The position numbers were made by a program, and so were the translations under genes. A stretch of 5,095 nt of DNA from an uncultured Gammaproteobacteria bacterium (lineage in GTDB: Bacteria; Pseudomonadota; Gammaproteobacteria; GCA-001735895). Location: assembly GCA_945787265.1 (NCBI GenBank), contig CALZHS010000169.1, forward strand, positions 1-5,095, written 5' to 3'. Positions 1 to 5,095 of this stretch are shown here, in pieces. Numbering within the stretch: position 1 is the first letter of the stretch; each line of letters starts with the position of its first letter. The notes under the pieces were generated by a model. The model was given only the letters and a program-made list of their open reading frames with translations, was not told the DNA's origin and ran no database searches.

Positions 1-2
1 TG

Positions 3-722
3 ATTCCGAGCCAGCGCGAATTATACGCAAAAGAGTGGGACTCGTTCTGGCAGCACCCCGAAAAACTGGCTTACGAGGCCTATCTGCGCGGCGATTACCA
101 GTCGTCCCTGGCCTTGTCCAGTAATCCCCAGTTGCAGGGTTCGGCTAACTATCGAAGCGGGCAGTACCAGCAGGCACAGTTGCTCTTTGGCGAAGGTGAT
201 TCGGCAGACTCGCTGCATAATCTCGGCAATGCGCTGGCGCAGCAAAACCGGCTCAATGAAGCGATTATCGCTTACCAGAAAGCGCTCGCGCTGGACCCGG
301 TTCTTGAATCCGCCCGCTATAACCTGCGCCTGGTCGAGCTCTACCTGGAGCAGCTAGCCGAAACCAATGGACAGCAATACAGCGAATCCGACATGGACGA
401 ATCCTCGACAGAACTCTCAGACCAGGCGAATACAGAAACTCGCATTGGCGTCGCAGAAACTTCGACGAATCCAGCCGACGATCCCGAGCTGGGGCCCGGT
501 CTTGGGGCCTCGATGCAGCCGGGCCAGGTCGATCCGTTCGAACGGTTCGACGGTCAGGAGGAGGCACTGCAGCGCTTTGTCTTACGGTCCGCTGAGGGTG
601 AACAGGGCCCGGATCCGGAGTTCATGGAACGCTGGATAAAAAGCTTACCCGAGACTTCAACAGACCTGTTTCGGCGCATTTTTCTGCGCGATGCCCAGCG
701 ACAGAAACGACAGCCGAGATAA
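3..722 (+). CDS. Bat-operon TPR protein, C-terminal part (BatB/BatC-type VWA-TPR fusion likely), 5' end cut
   Basis: The reading frame is open from the window edge to TAA at 720-722, giving 239 visible residues; the true start lies outside. The TTG at 114 falls inside the frame and is not a credible start. Visible residues 12-62 look like the BatC-type repeat that follows the VWA and membrane part in fused Bat proteins: W-x3-W, then A-x3-L-RGDY, then NYRSGQYQQA. Residues 68-108 form a canonical TPR (NLGNALAQQ, EAIIAYQKALALDP, YNL). Residues 120-162 are an acidic, Ser/Thr-rich linker with about 12 D/E and one K/R, probably disordered. The end (about 207-230, FMERWIKSLPE then DLFRRIFLRD) matches the conserved C-terminal helix of this family. 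Such proteins are thought to act at the cytoplasmic membrane with BatA, BatD and a MoxR ATPase, but their biochemical role is unsettled. batD begins 5 bases downstream, so they are very likely co-transcribed. The VWA domain is not visible, so the fusion is inferred; a separate BatC is the alternative. Confidence 0.8.
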   Translation: MPSQRELYAKEWDSFWQHPEKLAYEAYLRGDYQSSLALSSNPQLQGSANYRSGQYQQAQLLFGEGDSADSLHNLGNALAQQNRLNEAIIAYQKALALDPVLESARYNLRLVELYLEQLAETNGQQYSESDMDESSTELSDQANTETRIGVAETSTNPADDPELGPGLGASMQPGQVDPFERFDGQEEALQRFVLRSAEGEQGPDPEFMERWIKSLPETSTDLFRRIFLRDAQRQKRQPR

Positions 723-727
723 CCCTG

Positions 728-2401
728 ATGTTCCGCATTCTTGTTACCTGCTGTGCCATCTGTATCGTCCAGTTCCAGATGGAAGCCCGTGCGCAAACTG
801 CCTACCTGCAGTCGAGCCAGGTATTTGCCGATGATATTGCAGAACTCATCATCGAATTAGACAGTAAAATACCGTCGCTTTATGCGCTCGATACATCGGT
901 ACTGGAGGCCGATTTCGAAGTTCTTGATATCAGCTCCAGCGTCTCCCGAATGTTCGAATCAGGCGATGCATTTCATCGAATGCGTTGGCGGATCGCTATT
1001 CTTCCTCGTCACAGCGGCAATCTCAGGGTCCCGACATTGCGGGTTGGAGATTTTGATACGCCGGCACTGACGCTTGCAGTAGTACCGCGATCCGAGGAAT
1101 CAATTTCAACCGGTATTGTCCGTGTTGAGCTCGAAGCACAGCCTGAAAATCCTTACGTCGGTCAACAAACGCGGATAACGATGCGGGTCATGCATAACAT
1201 TCCCCTGTTTGAAGGCGGCCTGATAGAGCCAGAATTCCCGAATTCCGACACCTATCGGCAAGGTCCTGAATCCAGATACAGCATAGTTCGCAATGGCCGT
1301 GAACTGGAGGTACAGGAGCACAACCTTGCGCTCGTTGCCCATTCGCATGGTGAGCTCAGGATTCCACCTGCTATTTATCGGGGCCGGATCAGCTCCGGGA
1401 CGAATCTCTCGGGGTCTGAATCCGGGGCACAATCGAGACGCATTAATCGGGCGAGCACCGAGTTGTATCTGAATGTAAGACCACCGCCAGACGAGTTTAG
1501 CGGCCGCCACTGGCTACCCGCTAGCCAACTTGCACTGGATGTTCAATGGGACCAGATCGCTGATAACTTGCAGGTTGGCGATTCGCTAGGCTTAACCTTA
1601 AGCATCGAGGCTAAAGGCCTGGCCGCCGAAGCGCTACCCGCGGATCTGTTAGCGATAGATTCCGGTAGAGTCAAGATTTATGCCGACCAGGAAACACGAT
1701 CGAATCGGTTCGACGGCCAGGCCTTGATTGCTCGCCTGGAGCAACGTTTCGTGATGGTTATTACCGAACCGGGCGAAATTCATTTCCCTGCACTGGCCCT
1801 CAAGTGGTGGGACGTCGATGAGGAAACTGAAAAGGTGGCCACCGTCAACGCCAGCAACTGGACCGCGCGTGCGCCAGCATCTGATAGCTCCAGCAGCCTG
1901 TCGATCACGGAACCAGGCGGCACCGATGACAGGCCTTCGCAGGGGCTATTGATTCCTTCAATGCCGGTTACCAGGTCAGGTTACGTCGGGATCGTTGTAT
2001 TCTTGCTGATCGCCGGCTTGCTGGTTTACGTCAAACCCGTGCGTCGTTACCTGCATGGCAAAACCAGGCAATGGCTGGATAAGCACCGAAACCGCAGACT
2101 GTTAAAACAGGCTTGCCGCACCGGTAATCCAGCGCTCGCCCGTCGAGCACTGATCAAATGGGGCAGGGCACGTTGGCCCTGCGACAACATCAACGGTCTG
2201 TATCAAATTGAAACCAGAATAAATTCGGACCTGATGGCCGAAGAACTTCGTCAGCTTGATGCGGCTTTGTACGCAGACCGGGGTTCGGACTGGAACGGTC
2301 GACGACTGTGGCGGTTGCTTACTGCCGAAGCAGGTAAGGTTTCAGGATTGCGCCGGGCCCGGGAGAGATCCTTGCCATCGCTGTATCCGCAGCGCTCCTG
2401 A
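728..2401 (+). CDS. batD: BatD family protein, exported and membrane-anchored
   Basis: This is a complete 557-residue gene, ATG to TGA. Residues 1-22 look like a Sec signal peptide: a hydrophobic core with Cys at 8, 9 and 12, and an A-R-A cleavage site before Q23. No lipobox fits. The periplasmic part looks like successive beta-rich domains. The first (about 25-120) carries family-typical stretches such as PSLYALDTSVLEADFEVLD and LPRHSGNLRVPTLRVGDF. The second (about 129-220) starts GIVRVELEA and ends near ELRIPPAIYRG. The third (about 270-375) ends with a GEIHFPALALKWWDV-type stretch, its WW at 360-361. A single membrane helix spans about 419-435, followed by basic residues (KPVRRY). The cytoplasmic tail contains a conserved-looking helical piece at 458-484 (ACRTGNPALARRALIKW...ARWP). 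The start is chosen because it follows the upstream stop by 5 bases and gives a proper signal peptide. Its Shine-Dalgarno is weak (GAG near 714), which suggests translational coupling. BatD belongs to the Bat (Bacteroides aerotolerance) gene set; its partners and exact function remain uncertain. Confidence 0.9.
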   Translation: MFRILVTCCAICIVQFQMEARAQTAYLQSSQVFADDIAELIIELDSKIPSLYALDTSVLEADFEVLDISSSVSRMFESGDAFHRMRWRIAILPRHSGNLRVPTLRVGDFDTPALTLAVVPRSEESISTGIVRVELEAQPENPYVGQQTRITMRVMHNIPLFEGGLIEPEFPNSDTYRQGPESRYSIVRNGRELEVQEHNLALVAHSHGELRIPPAIYRGRISSGTNLSGSESGAQSRRINRASTELYLNVRPPPDEFSGRHWLPASQLALDVQWDQIADNLQVGDSLGLTLSIEAKGLAAEALPADLLAIDSGRVKIYADQETRSNRFDGQALIARLEQRFVMVITEPGEIHFPALALKWWDVDEETEKVATVNASNWTARAPASDSSSSLSITEPGGTDDRPSQGLLIPSMPVTRSGYVGIVVFLLIAGLLVYVKPVRRYLHGKTRQWLDKHRNRRLLKQACRTGNPALARRALIKWGRARWPCDNINGLYQIETRINSDLMAEELRQLDAALYADRGSDWNGRRLWRLLTAEAGKVSGLRRARERSLPSLYPQRS

Positions 2402-2414
2402 TCCGGTCGAAGCG
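2402..2414. other. 13-base gap between convergent stop codons
   Basis: The gap separates the TGA of batD from the TAG of the FadJ-like gene on the opposite strand. The palindrome AGCGCT occurs at 2391-2396 and again at 2411-2416, flanking the gap, so a 6-bp stem with a 14-base loop could form on either transcript. No T-run follows on either strand, so I do not call an intrinsic terminator. Each transcript must end inside the opposite gene, or be stopped by Rho or by collision. Confidence 0.5.
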
Positions 2415-4445
2415 CTACCCGGTGACTAACGACCAACCCTCGGCAGGCTTAAACCGTTCACCGAATCTAGACTCGTATTCCTGCATCGCGGCGATCAGCG
2501 ACTCCGTACTCTCCTGCAGGCTGTGCTGCATCGGGCCACCGCGAAAGGGCGCAAACCCGGTACCAAAAATGATACCGGCATCCAGCAGGTCCTTGTCATC
2601 CACGATCTGTTCCTGCAGGCAGGCCGCCGCCTCGTTCAGGAGGCGAAAAACAAGCCGGTTCTGGATCACCTTCTGGTCCCCGAGATCGGCATCTTTGTCC
2701 CTGACTGGCTTACCCTTCTTGTAGTGGTAAAAGCCGCGCCCGGATTTTTTACCGAGTTGCTTCGAGTCGACAAACCTGTTCAGACCCGCGGGCACATCGC
2801 TGCCGTAAGCCGCGGACAGGTTCTGCGCCACGGATAGACAGATATCGAGACCCACGGTGTCGGCGAGTTCAACCGGTCCCATCGGCATACCGAAATCGGT
2901 GGCTGCCTTATCGATCGCCTCGGGCGCAATTCCCTCGTCGTAGAGCGTGAATGCTTCGACCAGGTACGGCATCAGGATGCGATTTACCAGGAAGCCCGGG
3001 GAACTCTTGACCGGTAGCGGTAATTTGCCGATGTGCTGCGTAAACGCAATGGCGTTTTGCACTGTTTCCTCGGAGGACGAGGCAGTGCGCACAATCTCAA
3101 CCAGCGGCATCATTGCCACCGGATTGAAAAAATGAATACCGACCAGGCGATTCGGCTCCTTCAACACCGTCGCCAGTGTTTCCAGCGGGATACTCGAGGT
3201 ATTGGTTGCAAGCACTGCACCGGGTTTCATGCGCGGTTCGATGTCCTTGTATATTGCCTGCTTGGCATCGATATCCTCGAAAATAGCCTCGATCACCACG
3301 TCGGCCCTGGTTACGCCGTCTCCATTGACGTCCGGGATCATTCGATCCAGAGCGGCATTGCGCTCCTGGGTGGTTTTGAGGCGCTTGCCAAACAGCTGGT
3401 GGGCGCGCTTGAAGGCATTGCTCAGGTACTTTGCCTCCCGGTCCTGCAGCGTCACGTTGAAACCGCGCAATGCGCACCAGGCCGCGATATCTCCACCCAT
3501 GGTGCCGGCGCCGATGACGTGTACGTGCCGCGGATTGAATGATTTCTTGTCACCCAGTCCCTTCAGGCGCGTTTGCAGGAAGAATACCCGAATCAGGTTG
3601 CGCACCTTGTCACCCTGGATCAGGCGTGCAACCGAATTCGCTTCTTCTTCCATCATGCGCTTGTTGTTGCCGTAGTAACTGGCCCAGACGTCGAGGATTG
3701 CGTAAGGGGCAGGGTAATGCTGTCGCGGCGCTTTTTTCGCAACCTGCTTTTTCATGTATCCGGCCAGCAGGTTTCGAATTCCGGGCAGGGACAAGATCTT
3801 GCCGACCAGCGGCATGCTTTGCCGGGGAGGATGAGTCAATGCGATCTGGCGCGCTGCGCGTTCGATCTGCCGCCTGGGTTGAGCGACATCAACCAGGCCG
3901 ATTGCTCGCGCCGCACGTGACGTCAATGCCCGCCCAGAGAGCATAATTTCGAGAGAATTCAAGGGGTTAATCATCGAAGTCGCACGCACCACACCCCCGT
4001 AGGCCGGGTGAATACCCAGTTTTACCTCGGGCAGGCCGATGCGGGTTCCCGCATCGTCCAGGGCAACACGGTAGTCACAGGCGAGCGCCAGTTCGGTGCC
4101 ACCGCCCATACAAAAGCCCTCGATCAGGGCCACGGTCGGGCAGGGCAACGCCTCGATCCGACTGAACAGGGTTTGCCCGCGTTTGATCATGATCAGGGCT
4201 TCCTGCGTGGACGTTACCTCGAGAAATTCGTTGACGTCGGCACCCGCGATAAATCCCTTCGCTTTACCCGAACGAAAGATAATTGCCTTGGGCGGATTAC
4301 TGCCGAGTTCGTCCAGCAGGCTATCGAGTTGCTCCAGTACAGAGACCGAAAGCACATTGGTATCGGTATTTTTCTTATCCAGGATTAGCCACAGGATTCC
4401 ATCGTCATCACAGTGGCTTTGCCAATCGACTATGGTTGCACTCAT
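2415..4445 (-). CDS. fadJ: FadJ-like multifunctional enzyme: enoyl-CoA hydratase / 3-hydroxyacyl-CoA dehydrogenase
   Basis: A complete 676-residue protein for two consecutive beta-oxidation steps: hydration of trans-2-enoyl-CoA, then NAD-dependent oxidation of L-3-hydroxyacyl-CoA. The N-terminal crotonase domain (about 1-190) has FIAGAD at 65-70 and both expected catalytic acids, E118 in GFCMGGGTELALACD and E140 in RIGLPEVKLGI. A linker leads to the dehydrogenase NAD-binding domain, with GAGTMGG at 312-318, D335 for the adenine ribose, the TNTSS stretch ending at S418, and the catalytic pair H438 (IHFFNPV) and E450. C-terminal domains carry PGFLVNRIL (483-491), GKKSGRGFY (565-573) and FGTGFAPFRGGP (627-638). 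All key residues are intact. At 676 residues it is shorter than E. coli FadJ or FadB (about 710-730), mainly because it stops soon after the last conserved domain. The ATG overlaps the thiolase stop and has a strong Shine-Dalgarno. The order thiolase then hydratase/dehydrogenase is that of fadIJ. Whether it is a true FadJ orthologue or a related paralogue cannot be settled here. Confidence 0.93.
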   Translation of the reverse strand: MSATIVDWQSHCDDDGILWLILDKKNTDTNVLSVSVLEQLDSLLDELGSNPPKAIIFRSGKAKGFIAGADVNEFLEVTSTQEALIMIKRGQTLFSRIEALPCPTVALIEGFCMGGGTELALACDYRVALDDAGTRIGLPEVKLGIHPAYGGVVRATSMINPLNSLEIMLSGRALTSRAARAIGLVDVAQPRRQIERAARQIALTHPPRQSMPLVGKILSLPGIRNLLAGYMKKQVAKKAPRQHYPAPYAILDVWASYYGNNKRMMEEEANSVARLIQGDKVRNLIRVFFLQTRLKGLGDKKSFNPRHVHVIGAGTMGGDIAAWCALRGFNVTLQDREAKYLSNAFKRAHQLFGKRLKTTQERNAALDRMIPDVNGDGVTRADVVIEAIFEDIDAKQAIYKDIEPRMKPGAVLATNTSSIPLETLATVLKEPNRLVGIHFFNPVAMMPLVEIVRTASSSEETVQNAIAFTQHIGKLPLPVKSSPGFLVNRILMPYLVEAFTLYDEGIAPEAIDKAATDFGMPMGPVELADTVGLDICLSVAQNLSAAYGSDVPAGLNRFVDSKQLGKKSGRGFYHYKKGKPVRDKDADLGDQKVIQNRLVFRLLNEAAACLQEQIVDDKDLLDAGIIFGTGFAPFRGGPMQHSLQESTESLIAAMQEYESRFGERFKPAEGWSLVTG

Positions 4446-5095
4446 GACGCGCTCCTTTCGATCAACATCGCGCCACCCTGGCCACCGCCAATGCAGAGTG
4501 ATGCGATGCCAGTTGCCGCATTTTTTTGCTGCAGTACCTTTGCCAGGTGTAACACGATACGAGCACCACTGGCACCGACCGGATGTCCGAGGCTGACGCC
4601 ACCACCGTGAATATTGAGGCGATCCAGCGGTATTTGACCCACGGCCGAGCGCAGACCCAGCTGTTGCTTGCAGTAGTCCTTGTCATTGAGTGCGGCCAGT
4701 ACCGCAAGCACCTGGGCCGCAAACGCCTCGTTGATCTCCCAGTAATCGATATCGTCGATCTTGAGCCGTTGCGACTTCAGCAAGGGTGCAATCGCGTGCG
4801 CCGGCCCCAGTCCCATTTCTGCAGGATCAAGCGCTGCCCACTCGGTCGAAACGATTCGAGCGAGTATCGGTAAATCGTATTTTTTGACCGCGGCGGCGCT
4901 CGCCATTACCAGCGCGGCTGCGCCGTCGGTGATCTGTGCGCTATTGCCGGGGGTGACCAGGCCATAGGGTTTATCGAAAGCAGGGCGTAATTTAGCGAGC
5001 TTTTCCAGGGTCGAATCGGGTCTCACGCCGTCATCGAGGTCGTAAACCTGGCCACGGGAGTCAAATAGAGGCACCACTTCCGATAACTCCTGATT
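4442..5095 (-). CDS. Thiolase (acetyl-CoA C-acyltransferase/acetyltransferase), C-terminal part, 5' end cut
   Basis: The frame is open from the right edge to TGA at 4444-4442, giving 217 visible residues of a family usually near 390-440 long. The N-terminal half with the nucleophilic cysteine lies outside the window. Visible thiolase signatures, numbered from the first visible residue, are TPGNSAQITDGAAAL (48-62), NEAFAAQ (122-128), GGGVSLGHPVGASG with the catalytic histidine at 171, and CIGGGQGGA with the second active-site cysteine at 201. The enzyme cleaves 3-ketoacyl-CoA to acetyl-CoA plus a shortened acyl-CoA, or joins two acetyl-CoA in reverse. Its stop overlaps the start of the FadJ-like gene in an ATGA, so the two are translationally coupled and probably form one complex. 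The 42-residue spacing from NEAF to the GGG of the histidine loop resembles FadI, while the residues in the motifs resemble acetoacetyl-CoA thiolases. I therefore give no gene symbol. The GTG at 5077 is internal and not a start. Confidence 0.92.
   Translation of the reverse strand, partial: NQELSEVVPLFDSRGQVYDLDDGVRPDSTLEKLAKLRPAFDKPYGLVTPGNSAQITDGAAALVMASAAAVKKYDLPILARIVSTEWAALDPAEMGLGPAHAIAPLLKSQRLKIDDIDYWEINEAFAAQVLAVLAALNDKDYCKQQLGLRSAVGQIPLDRLNIHGGGVSLGHPVGASGARIVLHLAKVLQQKNAATGIASLCIGGGQGGAMLIERSAS
4452..4457 (-). promoter_or_regulatory. Strong ribosome binding site of the FadJ-like gene
   Basis: Read on the - strand this is AAGGAG, six bases before the ATG at 4445-4443. It lies inside the 3' end of the thiolase gene. 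It supports the chosen start and allows both re-initiation after the ATGA overlap and independent initiation. Confidence 0.8.

Noticed and set aside
690..730. Possible frameshift joining the TPR protein and BatD into one gene
   Set aside because: The upstream protein ends with its family's own C-terminal helix, and BatD starts with its own signal peptide. They are separate genes.
728..800. BatD as a lipoprotein, because of cysteines at residues 8, 9 and 12
   Set aside because: None is preceded by a proper lipobox (small residue at -1), and a normal A-R-A signal peptidase I site follows at residue 22.
1232..1245. Short repeat GAATTCCCGAATTC
   Set aside because: It is a 14-base chance repeat inside the conserved coding sequence of BatD, with no sign of regulatory use.
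1106..1510. 134-codon - strand open frame opposite batD
   Set aside because: It is antisense to conserved BatD sequence, has no recognisable protein features and no supporting context, so it is a shadow frame.
2391..2416. Possible bidirectional terminator from the two AGCGCT copies
   Set aside because: The stem is only 6 bp with a 14-base loop and no T-run on either side. The two copies fall in coding ends and may be chance.
3033..3946. Several + strand open frames of 115-169 codons opposite the FadJ-like gene
   Set aside because: They lie wholly antisense to a clearly conserved enzyme with intact motifs, overlap one another in different frames, and show no recognisable domain or good ribosome binding site.

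Overview
The window holds parts of two unrelated gene blocks that meet tail to tail, with almost no non-coding DNA. The base composition is moderately GC-rich by eye. The gene content (a fused BatB/BatC-type gene followed by batD, and a thiolase plus FadJ-like pair) fits a proteobacterium, most likely a gammaproteobacterium. That placement is inferred from family resemblance and is not proven by any marker gene here.

Left block, + strand (1-2401): the 3' end of a Bat-operon gene with a TPR domain, cut by the left edge, is followed 5 bases later by a complete batD. The first gene is probably the C-terminal part of a VWA-TPR (BatB-BatC type) membrane protein. BatD has a signal peptide, a large periplasmic part, one C-terminal membrane helix and a cytoplasmic helical tail. 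In known Bat loci these genes lie downstream of a MoxR-type AAA+ ATPase, a DUF58 protein and VWA proteins. Those would lie to the left of this window. BatD is the last gene of the block.

Right block, - strand (5095-2415): a thiolase, cut by the right edge, overlaps by 4 bases (ATGA) a complete FadJ-like multifunctional enzyme with enoyl-CoA hydratase and 3-hydroxyacyl-CoA dehydrogenase domains. Together they supply the hydration, oxidation and thiolysis steps of fatty acid beta-oxidation, probably as a complex. Transcription runs thiolase then fadJ, as in fadIJ and opposite to fadBA. The thiolase has FadI-like spacing between active-site motifs but acetoacetyl-CoA-thiolase-like motif residues.

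The two blocks converge with 13 bases between stop codons and no recognisable intrinsic terminator. I see no RNA gene, mobile element, CRISPR array or clearly new system. This is a mostly ordinary housekeeping region, and the findings below are modest.
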